Part shown: positions 35,398 to 51,662 of the stretch, piece after piece | How positions within the stretch are numbered: the first letter of the stretch is position 1 | Layout of the letters: each line of letters starts with the position of its first letter | From: Molossus alvarezi | Lineage: Eukaryota > Chordata > Mammalia > Chiroptera > Molossidae | Reading direction: 5' to 3' | NCBI GenBank assembly: GCA_037176705.1 | Contig: CM073895.1 | Span: forward strand, 1,240,001 to 1,304,000 | Length of the DNA stretch: 64,000 bases | Translations under genes and position numbers: made by a program | Notes under the pieces: generated by a model | What the model was told of the DNA's origin: nothing | Database searches by the model: none | What the model saw: only the letters and a program-made list of their open reading frames with translations

Positions 35398-35476
35398 CGC
35401 GTCCTGGGAGGGGCTGGTCGCCCGCCCCGGGTGGCGAAGGGCCGGCCGCCGTCCTCTCCGCTCCGTCCGGTGTCCG
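35398..35476 (+). repeat. 79-bp direct duplication, right copy
   Basis: Partner of 34869-34947 with 78 of 79 bases identical. The flanks differ, so the duplicated unit is sharply bounded. Confidence 0.95.
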
Positions 35477-36989
35477 TGCTCGGCCTCCGCTGTTTTTTGT
35501 TTGTTTGTATATTTTTGTGTGATTGGAGTAAAACAGCTACTTCTAGCTGCTAATTCACCCACCGCGCTGGGTCACAGGCCTTCCCCGGCGACAGGCCCGG
35601 CAGCGGCCCAGACGAGCCCCCCACGAGGAGCTTGCACTTCAGGTGGAGGGAAGAGCGACGAGCCAGAAGGAAGTGAGCAAGGGATGGTTACACAGACCGA
35701 AAGCAGGTGCTGTGACCCGAGGGGCTGGGCGGACTTCTCTCTGAGCAGAGGGCAGGCCGCGGAGGGCACAGCAGCTGGTGCTGGTGGCCCGCGGCCAGGA
35801 CCAGCCCGGCACGGATAACCCCTCAACCAGGCGGCGGCGCGGGGCTGGGCCGGCTGAAGGGCGCGTGTCGGCACCGTCCCGGGTCCACCACCAGGAAGTG
35901 AGAGAACCCGACCCGAGCGGCCTGTTTGACTCCAAAGTTCACGTTCCTAATGTTATTATTGACAGTGCGTTTAATGGAGACGCAGAGCCGAGTTCTCCTG
36001 TGTGTTCTTGGTCAGAGCGTCGAACCTGGCCGCTGTGCTTTCCGAAGGTTGTCCCCGTCACCTCCACTTAGAGGACATGCTTTCAGGGACAGTCAGGTAG
36101 TTGCTTTCTGACATCACACATTTCCTTAATTCAAGTAAAAAAACCTGTAACGGTAAATACTTTGGTCATAAAGTAAAGTAAGGGAAAATCTGTAAGAAAC
36201 CCAGGGGTGAAGAATACCACTGGTGTAGCTTCTGCTGGCCTGGTTTTGGGCTGAACCAGGTGGCCAGCCGTCCCGTTACAAGTTCTAATGTAGCTCCCTT
36301 TGAAACACAAAATTTTCCCCAGTGGGATTTAAAGTTGCACCTCCTGAAAAGATGGGGGGACCGGGAGCTATAATCCTGTTCTGTTCAGCTCTTTGTCTCT
36401 GGTTTACACGTCTCCATGGGAGCAAAGGGCATTTCTCGGTCTCCTCCTGAGTGCTTCTTAGAACTCTGCCCCGTGCACAGGACAGCTTCAGGAAAAGGTG
36501 TCACGGAGGCACAGTTACACTTGGTCACACAGACTTGATGATTTGCATAGGGGGACTGCTCCGGTTATTTTAATATCGAAGTTGTAATTGGAAAGCATTT
36601 GCATTTGAGACCTAGGACCACGCCACCAGCCTGCTGACCTCCATTTCAAAAAGAGATGTCCCAAGTGCTCAAGGGGCGGCTGTGATTGGGAAGTGTGGGC
36701 TCGGGCAGAGGGGCAGGCGCTCCCCGCAGTGAGCAGGAGAGCCCACCAGTCTCGGTGTTCTCTCCGAATGGGAAGGACTGCTGTCAGCGAGCGCCACTTT
36801 CCAGTTGACACAGCCCTCACACCCACAGCGCAGGGGCCCTGAAATAAACCTGGCACCAGGTTGGTGCAGAGGTGGGGGCAGAGGTGATCTTTGTCCTGGC
36901 GTCTTCGCCAGCTTAGGGACAGCAAGCACCTTGGTCCTCTGGGCCCTTCTCATTCCAAGGTTCAGGCAGAGGCCTGCTCAGTTGGCGGA

Positions 36990-37115
36990 GGTGGTTCTGA
37001 CCTTGGGCAAGTGGCTTAAACTAAGATCAGATCCTCTCTGGTGAAATGGGGTGATGATGCCCACTCACTGGGTTACCTGGGATCTCACAGGTTAACTCCT
37101 CAGGGAATCACAACA
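36990..37115 (+). mobile_element. MIR-like SINE remnant
   Basis: Contains GACCTTGGGCAAGTGGCTTA and then CTGGTGAAATGGGGTGATGA, the diagnostic MIR 3' half. In RER1 intron 1. Confidence 0.75.
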
Positions 37116-37702
37116 GCATGTTGAAACAGTCATGAGCAGATAGGATTACCTCCACTCACCGATAAGGAACTGGGACACAGACAGCTGACTGCCTGAGGGT
37201 TGGATGTGACATTTTCCTCTGGGTGGAGTGGAGGATGTGGCCCTGAGAGGACCAGGAGATGCCTGGCTGGCTGCTGGCACCGTGGAGGGCAGCCTGGCTA
37301 GAGAAGAAGGGTGCTTTGGGGCCCAGGAAGTGGCAGGAGGACGTGCTGGGCAAGTGAGTCTAGGGAGTGGGGGCAGGCGTGGATGCAGCAGCCCATGCTG
37401 TGGACCGGTCCCAGGGAGGTGGACACGGAACCGTGTCCCAGGACTCCAGTGGCAGCAGGGCAGCTCCTGGGGACCAGCAAGAGGGGTATGATCTAGATGG
37501 CAGCAGCGGAAGTGGGTCCAGGGGCTGCTTGGCCTGTCCCGTGCCTTCCTGGCCTCCACCAAAGCATGTCTCCTGCTGCTCCATTTTCCAGGGCACTGTG
37601 GTCGAGTCGCCCAGAAGGGAGTGTGGATGGGATATTGAATGCTGGGGAAGTGATTAGGTCCTGGGCCACTTTGTGATTGAAAGTGTTTGGTGTTTTCCTC
37701 AG

Positions 37703-37790
37703 CTACAGAATGTCCGAAGGTGACAGTGTTGGAGATTCCGTCCATGGGAAGCCTTCTGTGGTGTACAGATTCTTCACACGACTCGGACAG
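37703..37790 (+). CDS. RER1: RER1 exon 2 (first coding exon, ATG 37710)
   Basis: Acceptor TGTTTTCCTCAG, donor ACAG|GTTGGT. Encodes 27 residues starting [17 protein letters not shown] second possible acceptor (CTACAG at 37708) would shorten the 5' UTR by six bases without changing the protein. The first seven bases are untranslated. Confidence 0.95.
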
Positions 37791-40700
37791 GTTGGTGTTT
37801 TCGTAGGTGTGCTGTGCAGATGTTTGAACAGGAAGCTGTTCACCAGGACATTGCCGCAGGGCATGAGGTGCCACATGCCCAGTGCCTCAACGTTGACACT
37901 TTCAGGACCGGCTTTCCCTTGGCCGGGAGCTCACAGTGTCTTCTAGGACGTAAATGGGTTAGGCCTGGGGGCCACTTACAGTCTGTGCCACACGTTTGTT
38001 TTCTGGGCGGTTTTTCAACCTTTAATAATATGAAAACCATTCTTAGCTCCCTAGATACAGCGGTGGTCCCTACTCTGATCTCGCTGTCCCCTTTTGCCCA
38101 GTGTGCACCTGGTGGCTGGACCCAGCCTGTGGCGTGAGAGCCAGCAGTGACCAGCAGTTCTCACACGGTCCTCGAACACCGTGAGTTTCAGTCTTAGGGG
38201 AAGAAGTCAAACTCAGTGAAGTTGCGTAGAAGACTATCAATTTTTAAAATTAAGAAAACATTTGAAAAACTTGATAATTATTGAAGCTGGGTGATGGGTA
38301 TGTCTAGGTCATACATTCTATACTTTGTGACTGGTTGAAAACTTTCATAATTAAAACCAAAAAATTAGCCCTGGCCGGTTTTGCTCAGTGGTTAGAGCAT
38401 CGGCCTGGGGACCAGAGAGTCCTGGGTTCAGTTCCCACTTAGGACACGTACCTCGGTTGCAGTTTGTCCCCGGCCCCAGTTGGGGTCCTGTGGGTGGCAA
38501 CCACTCGATGTGTCTCTTTCACATCGATGTTTCTCTCTCTCTCCCTTCCTCTCTCCCTCCTGCTCTATCTGAAGATAAAATACAAAACTGTACTTGGGTG
38601 ACGATAAAAAAAAAGAAGAAAAACTTAAAAATTAAAATTAAACAATTTCAACAGTAAAGTTGGACCACACACATATAGTAATTACACATGTGTACACCAA
38701 CACACACGCATGTGTGTATATGAAATGCAAGTCCTTCAGCACTTTGCAGCTGCTGTGGCACATGCTGCATGTCACGGGGCTCGGACGGCTCCTTGGGCAG
38801 GTGGGTGGAGCCCTGCCTGCAGGTGGCGACTCCAGTGTGTGTTCTCTTGCCCAGGGCCAGTCTCCAGGCTGAAGGGTCTCCCCATGCTGAGCCCTCTGAT
38901 GGATGCTATAGGACCGTCTGCTCTAAGACATTGTTCTGGCCCTGGCTGGTTTTGCTCAGCGATTAGAGCATAGGCCCGTGGACCAGAGAGTGCTGGGTTC
39001 GGTTCCCACTGAGGGCGTGTACCTCAGTTGCAGTTTGTCCTTGGCCCCGGTTGGGGTCATGTGGGTGGCAGCCACTCGATGTGTCTCTCTCACATCAATG
39101 TTTCTCCCTTCCTTCCTCTCTCCTGCTCTATCTGAAGATAAATGCAAAAATGTCCTCAGGTGAGGATTAAAAAAAAAAAAGAAAGAAATTGTTCTGTATT
39201 GTTTTTGCTTAAGAATTGGACCTGCCTTGAATTGTTGCCAGTAAACTGGAGGTTGGCCGTCGCTGCATTGCTCAGCAGCACGGCCTGAAGCAGATCGGGG
39301 AGGTGCGCTTTGCGGGAGGCATGAGGGTCTGTGTGACACATGCACTCTTGTCATCGTAGGTCTATCAGTCCTGGCTGGACAAGTCGACACCGTACACAGC
39401 CGTGCGATGGGTGGTGACGCTGGGCCTGAGCTTTGTCTACATGGTTCGGGTTTACCTGCTGCAGGTAGGTGTGGCCGAGGCGAGAGCCGTCCACGCCGCC
39501 GGAAAGGGGTGCTGGTTTTCTTCTTCTCTGGATTAGGTGGGTTCGTGGTGAAGGAGATAGTTTCTAATTTCAGTTAAGCGCCAAACAAGAAAAACGTCCA
39601 TGACTGTCTTCTAAAGCAGGATTGTTCCCAGTTCACCCTGCACCTGTCGTGCTCTGTGTAGCTCTCAGGAAAGTCCGCATGGCAGTCTGAGGCCTTGGGG
39701 CACCCAGGCTGGAGACCGGGGCAACAGAACCGTCTGGTCCAGCCACCTCATTCCCTGGTGCCATGTGTGCTGTGGGCTTTGGAGGGTCGAGCTGTGTGAA
39801 CCGCCCCTTCTGAGGCCAAGGAGGAGGTCACCAGTGTGGCTGGTGACCATGACCGAAGGGGCCTTTGAGGCCTCTTTCCAGCTCAGTGACGTCCGCCCAG
39901 ATGCAACCTCAAGTGGGCTTGCTCTCTGGTGACCACCCGGTCCCTCGATGCGAGTTGTCTTGAGAGGAGGTCAGCTAACGTTCCCAGGCTCAGGCCTTGT
40001 CTTGGATTTTTCTCTGGAGCTGGACGATGATTCTTCGCCTATGAAACACCTTCCGCAGCATCGCCCAAGCCGAGGAGGGCACGGCCCATGGATGGACACG
40101 TTCTTCACTGGCTACGCTGTGTCCAGAGCTGTGGCAGTGCTCCCTTAGGCTGAGTGCGGACACATGTCTTGGATGTTGTTTCTGCATGTCTGTCCCTGCT
40201 CGCCAGCCCCAGGTGCTTCTGGTGATTCTGTGAGGGCAGTAGGTCAGCCTGCAGGACTCGGTCTGCAGGAGGCCTGCAGTTCATGTTTAATTTATTGTCT
40301 TTGGTTTTAGTTTTCTTTTAATTGGAACTTGGTCCATTCTTCTAATGGAAAGAATGAACCAGAAACCTTGATGTAGAGCATTCGGGCAGGGGTCGTGGGA
40401 CTGTCCCAGTGACACCTGATGGGCGCCCTGTGCGGGGCCTGCCCGCAAAGCTGTGCGCGTTCCTGACTCTCACAGCTGGTTTCCTTGCCTGACTTGGAAG
40501 GCGTCCAGGCCTGTGCAGTGAGTTCAGGTGCAGGTGAGTGCGCCTGCCCCGCCGTGCAGCTCCTCCTCCACGGCTCCGGAACGCTGGGTGCAGAACGTCG
40601 CCAACCTCATTCCTCATTTCCTGATTTTCTGGTTCTGGGTTTCTTCTGGGGGAGAAGGAGACGTCCTGCGGAGTGTGCAACAGGCGCGCAGCAGGGCTGT

Positions 40701-43700
40701 CCGCCAGCATGTGCTGGGCAGCCATGCAGCTCGGGCACCCGGCCTGGCGCCTGGCTTTGAGGACCCTCCTCTCTGCCGCAGTCCTGGTGGGAGCTGGTGG
40801 CCGCAGGTGTTTGTGCGTCTCACTGGGGCCCCCTGGCTTGTGCACTGTGAAGACCCACAAAGCAGTTGGAGAAAAACTCAAACGTCACCATGGACATCAC
40901 CGCACTTTGTTGTCACTTGTCATGACTGCCCTGCTGTGAGATTTGTCTGCTGCTCAGTCCAGTTCACGCGATCTGGAGGCTCTGCCTGTGAACACGGGAC
41001 TTGGTCCAGCGTCCGGACGGCTGGGGCGCCCTGACCTTGCTTCCTTCTCTTCCAGGGCTGGTACATTGTGACCTACGCCTTGGGGATCTACCACCTGAAC
41101 CTTTTCATAGCTTTCCTCTCTCCAAAAGTGGACCCTTCTTTAATGGAAGATTCAGGTAGGGGCGTGCCGTTTGCTGCTGCTGGTTCGGGGAGAGTTGTGA
41201 TTTTGCAAACTTCACAGGGTTGCTCCATTTTCTCTAGAAATATCTGAAATCTAAACTGTGAGACTGCTTTCTTGGTGTTTAAAATGTACCTAAAACTTAG
41301 GTAATTACGATGCATCTTGTTTGTAGAATGACTCATTAAACCCTCTGAACAACCATGTGAGGTGGGTGTTCCTTCTGTCATCCCCTATATGTGGCTGGGG
41401 AAACTGAGGCACGCAGGGTTGTGTACCTTGTCACGGTCACGTGTGGGGTGGGTGGAGCAGGGGTGTGAGCCTGGACACCCTGCAGTGCCCTCCTCCTAAC
41501 GGCCAGCCTGCCTTCGAGTTGTCTCCGTGCTCACCATCAGGGCTGCTGCCCACGTGGCCGAGGTCTCCATGGGCAGCTCGCTGTAACTTACGGGGGCCAC
41601 GGGGAGCCTGAGCGCTGACGTCGGCGTCGTGGAGGGGGCTCTGACTTCCCAGGGCACTGGCTCCCGCTGCTCCTGCCAGACCTCAGCCAGGTAGAGGCCC
41701 GAGTTCACGTCTGATGGGCCAGCCGGGGAGGGCGAGGGCGGGAGGCGCGAGAACAGGCGATCACTTGGTCCCGCACCCCTGTGGCCCTTGTTGGAGAACC
41801 CGGAAACAGCTCCCTGCCTGGAGGGTCCTCCCTGCTGGGAGTGACGCCTTTTGAGTGCTGGGCGTTTTCTCAGGACTGCCCCAGTGGTGACCAGAAAAAA
41901 GCCTGTGATTTTTCTTTATAGAATTATTTTTTAAAAATATCAAAGGAAGCATGGCCCTTCCATGTAGTATTGTCATTTGGGGGAATTAGGGAGTAACTTA
42001 TAGGCTGTGTCTGTAGCCTCCGTGTCTCTAGCAGGAGACAGCTATCCCGTGGGGTGAGGTCAGGGAGTGCGCGGCTCTCAGCGCCCCGTGGACAGTGCTC
42101 TGGAGCACGGACTCCCCGGGCAGGGTTCCCTTGTGTGAAAGTTCCTTGTTTCTTCATCTGCAGCGTGGTCAGTGCGCTTTTGAGTATACCTCGTGCAGGT
42201 GAATTTTTAAGCAACCACATAAACATATACGAGTTATAATTTAGGAAACCCTAATATGAATCTTCTAAAGTAACGAATTGATTTCTAAATCAGCTAAAGG
42301 TCCCCTTTGACCTTTGGTTAAATGATACAACGTGTACTTCTGGTATCAGATTGTCTGGCTCAGGAGGGCTAGGGGGAAGCATGGATGTCATCGTGGAAAC
42401 CCAGGGTGAGACACACTGTTTCTGACTCACGGTCTGCTTTTCAGATGACGGCCCCTCATTACCAACCAAACAGAACGAGGAGTTCCGGCCGTTCATTCGA
42501 AGGCTTCCAGAGTTTAAATTCTGGTGAGTTAATTTCTAAAGAGACTGTCCTTGGGTGTGGTTAATAAGACTGAGAACAGACCATTTTTATTCTAGTTAGC
42601 TAGCAAGTTAGACTTTCTAAAGAAATGAGAGTTTTGTCATCTTTGTTTTGAATAGTTGTTCACTCAAAATGTGAGTGTTGTGCTCTCTGGCCTGGCACTG
42701 GGTCGCAGGCCTCTCGGGGAGCCGACTGCCCGGTGGCTTCTCCCGGTTGCTAGATAACGCAGGGCTCATTGAACTAGCAAAGAGGTCGCTGCTGGGCGGA
42801 CAGTCCTGGGCATGCTGCAGACTCACCCCGGGAAGGGCGGGCTGCATGACAGTCTCTGCCCATCTCTGAGCATGGCGCCCGTTCGGGTGGAGGGTGGAGG
42901 CTGAGGCACGCCAGCTTCTACCACTCAGGGCGTCTGATGGCTGCAAGGCTGGGCCACCCAGGGAGGCAGCATGGGGGACAGCTGCTGGGGGGAGTGCTGT
43001 GCTCTGGGTGAGGTTGGCTGGTACCCAGATTCCCTAGAGGGGTGACATCTATGTTATGCTGTGATGAGGGAGTGTGACAGGTAGACAGAAGTGACCCCCA
43101 CTGTTGGCACGGGGGCTCTATGACCTCTTTGTCCTGTATTTGTTGGATCAAGAAGCTGAAGGGAACAAGTTGCCACATCTTTGCTCTGTGCTCTGGGGGG
43201 GGTTGGGGGGACAGGTGGTGTTCGGCAAGCCTGGGGCCTGAGCATGAAGTGCTGGGGAGGGAGCAGGAAGCAGGCGAGACGGGGGGCCTGGAACCCACTG
43301 AGGAAGCTGGCCTTTCCTCTGAGGAAGGGGCGAGCCAAGGAGGGGTTTTAGGGGGGCCATGAGCCTCGGTCATCCCCACGCTGAACGACGCCAGTACCCT
43401 GCACTGCTGTCTCAGATTCCGTGCGGTTCGAGCAGGACACTAAGCTGCGCTGTGCTCTGCGTGGCGCGTTACCCGTGCAGTTTACGCAGAGCCACACTGG
43501 CAGGAGATGCGCGCTCACCTCCCCCTTTCCTTCAAGGCATGCGGCCACCAAGGGCATCCTGGTGGCTATGGTCTGCACCTTTTTTGAGGCATTCAACGTC
43601 CCTGTGTTCTGGCCCATCCTGGTCATGTACTTCATCATGCTCTTCTGTATCACAATGAAGAGGCAGATTAAGGTAAACCAGAGGGCGCAGCGCCCGGGAA

Positions 43701-44237
43701 GGCAGTGGTCGCACAGTGCGGGAGGGATGGGAGGCCCTGTGGAACCGCCTCGTCTGCACTGGGCGGCAGGAAGCTCTGTGTGGGCCTGGGACGGGGACAC
43801 GGTGCTCGCTGCCCTCTGCCGGCACAGTTCTGTGCCACAGCCCGGTGTCGGGACGGGCCTGGGGCAGACAGCTCTGGGGGCCGAGGAGGGAAGGCCCTGG
43901 GTTGGGCCCTCCCCCTGGGCACGGCATCCTGTGGGTAGTCAGGGTCAGGACCTGCCAGATGGTGCAGTGGGTTATACCCATGTTACCCTGCAGCAGGCTT
44001 GGGCAGACCCAAACTCACTGCTTGTCAGGGTGCCTCCCATCCTGCCCCCCCCCCCCCCGGTGGGATGGGAAGCCTTGGACTGGAAGCTCACCGCTGGGGT
44101 CCTGGTTCTATCGCCCGACATGTATCTGTCTGTCTGTCCGTCCCCAGCACATGATAAAGTACCGGTACATCCCATTCACGCACGGCAAGAGGACATACAA
44201 GGGGAAGGAGGACGCGGGCAAGACGTTTGCGAGCTAG
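37710..44237 (+). CDS. RER1: Retention in ER sorting receptor 1, complete
   Basis: Six coding exons: 37710-37790, 39360-39464, 41056-41155, 42445-42523, 43537-43672 and 44148-44237. They total 591 bp and encode 196 residues, the same as human RER1 and nearly identical to it as I recall it. RER1 is a four-pass early-Golgi membrane protein. It returns escaped ER membrane proteins and unassembled subunits to the ER in COPI vesicles. Hydrophobic segments fall at about 41-62, 63-83, 128-141 and 143-162, with a conserved basic C-terminal tail ([11 protein letters not shown]). The start codon follows the exon 2 acceptor by a few bases; an upstream 5' UTR exon lies in the shared CpG island. All introns are GT-AG and all phases agree. 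No frameshift or lost residue is seen. Confidence 0.98.
38205..38368 (+). mobile_element. Old LINE 3'-end-like remnant
   Basis: AT-rich stretch with GAAGCTGGGTGATGGGTATG and a final AACTTTCATAATTAAAACCA, reminiscent of old L1 3' ends. A SINE is inserted directly at its A-rich tail. Family assignment is tentative. Confidence 0.4.
38369..38645 (+). mobile_element. VES-type SINE, full length
   Basis: Head GCCCTGGCCGGTTTTGCTCA, box-B-like GGGTTCAGTTCCC, body with CGATGTGTCTCTTTCACATC, a CT-rich tract and an A-rich tail (AAAAAAAAAGAAGAAAAAC). In RER1 intron 2, sense orientation. Confidence 0.95.
38937..39187 (+). mobile_element. VES-type SINE, full length
   Basis: Head GGCCCTGGCTGGTTTTGCTC, GGGTTCGGTTCCC, TCGATGTGTCTCTCTCACAT and tail GATTAAAAAAAAAAAAG. 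A second copy in RER1 intron 2, about 570 bp from the first and in the same orientation; its tail ends about 170 bp before exon 3. Confidence 0.95.
39360..39464 (+). CDS. RER1: RER1 exon 3
   Basis: 105 bp, phase 0 to 0, acceptor CATCGTAG, donor GCAG|GTAGGT. Encodes [17 protein letters not shown] and the first transmembrane segment through LLQ. Confidence 0.97.
41056..41155 (+). CDS. RER1: RER1 exon 4
   Basis: 100 bp, phase 0 in, phase 1 out, acceptor TTCTCTTCCAG, donor TCAG|GTAGGG. Encodes [20 protein letters not shown] (second membrane segment) and [13 protein letters not shown]. Confidence 0.97.
41330..41460 (-). mobile_element. MIR-like SINE remnant
   Basis: Plus strand shows the reverse complement of MIR: AACCATGTGAGGTGGGTGTT followed by GGGGAAACTGAGGCACGCAG. 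In RER1 intron 4. Confidence 0.7.
42445..42523 (+). CDS. RER1: RER1 exon 5
   Basis: 79 bp, phase 1 in, phase 2 out, acceptor CTGCTTTTCAG, donor TCTG|GTGAGT. Encodes the acidic loop [20 protein letters not shown] and LPEFKF. Confidence 0.97.
43537..43672 (+). CDS. RER1: RER1 exon 6
   Basis: 136 bp, phase 2 in, phase 0 out, acceptor CCTTCAAG, donor TAAG|GTAAAC. Encodes the third and fourth hydrophobic segments ([20 protein letters not shown] and [15 protein letters not shown]). Confidence 0.97.
44045..44058. repeat. Poly-C tract in RER1 intron 6
   Basis: Fourteen consecutive C residues about 90 bp upstream of the exon 7 acceptor. Prone to sequencing-length error. Confidence 0.9.
44148..44237 (+). 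CDS. RER1: RER1 exon 7, coding part with stop
   Basis: Acceptor GTCCGTCCCCAG. Encodes the cytosolic tail [19 protein letters not shown] to KTFAS and TAG at 44235-44237. Confidence 0.97.
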   Translation, partial: HMIKYRYIPFTHGKRTYKGKEDAGKTFAS

Positions 44238-44990
44238 ACCAGCTGACTGGCCGCCCCTCGGAGCCCTCGCCACGCGGGTTTGAGCCATTGTAACAGCGCC
44301 TTCTTTCTTCACATAAAGTAGTTGATGGCAAGGGAGTTGGATTTTCTTTTTAAAAAGGAGCTTCAATTGTTTGTAACTGAAATATCAGGTTTTCGAAGAA
44401 ACTGGCACTTAAACTGAATTGCATTGATTTATTTTTCAGTGATGCCAGGTGTTTAAAATGGACAGAATTAGTCAGTCACAGGCGGGGCAGTCGAGGGTGC
44501 TGGGGGCGCGGAAGGACCTTCCCGAGGATGACCTGGTCCTGTCGCCTGCAGCACGAGGCTGCCTGAGCCTGCGTTGGAGAAGCAGCGTCGGGAAGGTTCC
44601 GGTAGCCTGGGCCTCAGCCCACTTCCCAGCTCCACCCCTCGAGGTTGCGCATCGGCCTCTGACTGGAAACCTAGCCACCATGATCGCTTTTGGGGCCTGG
44701 AATTATAAATATATATTATATTTTAATTGTTTGAAATTATTTTGACATATTTCTTTCATACGTAAAGAGTTGTTTTGATTAATTTAACTGTCCATGCGGC
44801 AGCCCCTCACAGAAGCAGCGAGCTGGGAAGAGCACCCAGGTCTGTGGGTTGCAGCTCGGCTCCACTTCCTATGGGGAACAGCTCTGACCTGCATGTTGAC
44901 TTTTTTGATGTGATAAAAACAAATACTCGTAAACCTTTTACTAAGTGACTTTTTAATTCAAACTTTATTAAAGACAGTGTCCCCTTTCTT
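44238..44990 (+). other. RER1: RER1 3' UTR (inferred)
   Basis: Runs from the stop codon to a probable cleavage site shortly after the ATTAAA at 44967-44972. It becomes AT-rich toward the end, as expected for a 3' UTR. Confidence 0.6.
44967..44972 (+). terminator. RER1: ATTAAA poly(A) signal, probable RER1 end
   Basis: The commonest variant hexamer, followed within 20-30 bases by a T/GT-rich tract (CCTTTCTTGTGTAGTC). No canonical AATAAA precedes it in the RER1 3' region. Confidence 0.55.
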
Positions 44991-45254
44991 GTGTAGTCTT
45001 TATGGAAAATGCGCCCCAGTAGGGAACCACCACCAAGGATGGCAGGGCATGGCTGTGGGTTCGTGGGGCAGCCGCTGGACTAGGTGGGAGCCTGTCTATC
45101 CCCCAGGTCTGAGGCAGAGCGTAGCCGTGGTCTCGTAGGCAGACACTGAAGGGTGAATCCACTTTTCTTCTGGCTTGGGGTTCATACTTGTGGCTCTGAG
45201 CAGTCTCCCACCCGCCTCAGGGTTTTAGACATACATATGTTTATGGTGTGGCTT

Positions 45255-45507
45255 TTCTTTTTTTTTTTTTTATCCTCACCCGAGGACATTTTTCCATTTT
45301 TATGCAGATAGAGCAGGAGGGAGAGAGAGGAAGAGAGAGAGAGAGAAACATCAATGTGAAGGGACACATCGAGTGGCTGCCACCCACACGACCAACCAGG
45401 GCCGGGGACAAACTGCAACCAAGGTACGCGCCCTTAGCGGAACCGAACCCGGGTCTCTCTGTACCGCAGGCCAACGCTCCAACTGCTGAGCCAAACCGGC
45501 CAGGGCT
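45255..45507 (-). mobile_element. VES-type SINE, full length
   Basis: Reverse orientation: poly-T with ATCCTCACCCGAGGACATTT at the left, GAGAGAGAGAAACATCAATG in the middle, and GAGCCAAACCGGCCAGGGC at the right. Lies between the RER1 and PEX10 3' ends. Confidence 0.95.
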
Positions 45508-45564
45508 GGTGTGGCTTTTCTTTAGCCAAGTTTTACATATCTGAAGTTGGGCTCCTCTTGCTTT

Positions 45565-45838
45565 AAAAATATCCCCACTGAGGATGTTTTCATTAATTTT
45601 TGAGAGGGGAGAAACATTGATGTTGGACATCGATTGGTTGCCTCCTGTATACACCCTCACTGGGGATTGAACCTGACTTTTTTTGTGTGTGGTACGTGCC
45701 CCTAGCAGGAACCGAACCAGGGACTCTCTGGTCTGCAGGCTGACGCTCAACCACTGAGCCAAACTGGCCAGGGCGAACCCGACTTTTTCGATGTATGGGA
45801 CGATGCTCCAACCCACTGAGCTGCCCGGCCAGGGCTAG
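45565..45838 (-). mobile_element. VES-type SINE interrupted by a second truncated SINE
   Basis: Outer copy: left part 45565-45684, right part 45775-45838 ending GCTGCCCGGCCAGGGCT. Inner copy: 45685-45774, only the tRNA-like head, ending GAGCCAAACTGGCCAGGGC. The junction sequence GAACCTGACTTTTT (45669 on) is repeated as GAACCCGACTTTTT (45775 on), a target-site duplication. Confidence 0.85.
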
Positions 45839-47094
45839 ACCTTTTCCACCTGCTGGTTGTAGCCCCACGTCTGGACGGCACTGAGTCACTGCAGGATCGT
45901 GCCAGCACTGGGGGTCAAGCTCAAGATGCTTGTACCTATCACACGTTCCCTAGCAGATGCCCAGGCCTGACGTGACTGATGGGTGTCGTGTGCACTTGGT
46001 CGGATGGGAGTGAAGGGAAGGGTTTAGGGACCGGTGGTGACCTGCTCTGGCCTCTTTGTCAGGCTGCTGCTCAGTCTGGCCCATGGTCACGGTGGTCTGT
46101 CCCTGGCAGCTGACCTTTGTCACCAAGAACAGAGCAGTCACTGCTGCTGGACAGCTGCTAAGTTATACTCGAGTGGCCTGCACGGGCCTCTGCCACCAGC
46201 CTGAGCTGCACACTCCTCACAGGGATGTCACCTCAGACAGGCCCTGGCAAGGGCATGCGGCACCAGCCTGGTGACACCTGGTCTTCACCTCAGCCTCATG
46301 GTGCTCAGTGCACTGACACTTCTGGGGGATTCGTTCCTTACTGATGCCTACGCGAGTCCTGCCTCTATACAAGTTAGGATTTTAAAAACCTGAAGAGCAA
46401 AATATGGCAGGAAATAGGCTGACATAGAGCCTCTGACAGGTGGCTTGTGACTTAGGGTTAGGAAGACAGAACTCACTCAAGCTGGCCCTGCCCCACCAGG
46501 ACCTGGATGGCAGGGGACCCCTCAGTGTGCACGGCCCAGGACGCAGACTTGCCTGCGAGGAGGGATGTGCTGAGCCCGAGGTGCAGGGCGAGAGCCTCAG
46601 GTCCTCCTGTGCGTGGATGTGCCTGGTCCCTCGGCAGCTGGGTGTGGTGACAGGTGAGGTTTGCAGGTGGGGCTGGGGGGCTGACCACACCCCGAAAACA
46701 GTGACATTCTCTGCTCATTCAACCAAACCCTTCCTGCCCACCAGGGGTTGGCTCCTTTTCTCATCATGGAAATGAAGACTGTCCTAACGTGTCCTCAGCT
46801 GTGTGGTTTGGGAAGGGAAGGGCGTTCCTGCAGAACTGGCTGTTGTACTGCAGGGGCCAGAGAGGGGTGTCCACACGGCCTGCAGGCTCGGGACTTGAGC
46901 TGGGTGGGGCCCCCCAGACCGGCCCTGGAGGCCTCGGACGGCCGTCCAGCGTCTGTTCTGAGCTGCTGACACAGCACCTTATGCAACCGAGATAGAAAAT
47001 CAGAGGGTTTTATGATTTCTGTGTAAGTCAAGTTAATCTTAAGAATCAATTAAGTTTTCTCCTAATAGGCGACTCCTGGGCTCCTGTCCTCTGG

Positions 47095-51612
<4,518 letters not shown>

Positions 51613-51662
51613 GGCCGTGCAGACCGGCGGGGAGTGCGGCGCACACCTTGTGCGTCATGGTC

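Noticed and set aside
43421..44293. 290-residue plus-strand frame running through RER1 exons 6 and 7
   Set aside because: It reads through intron 6; the canonical donor at 43672 and acceptor at 44147 restore the exact RER1 protein.
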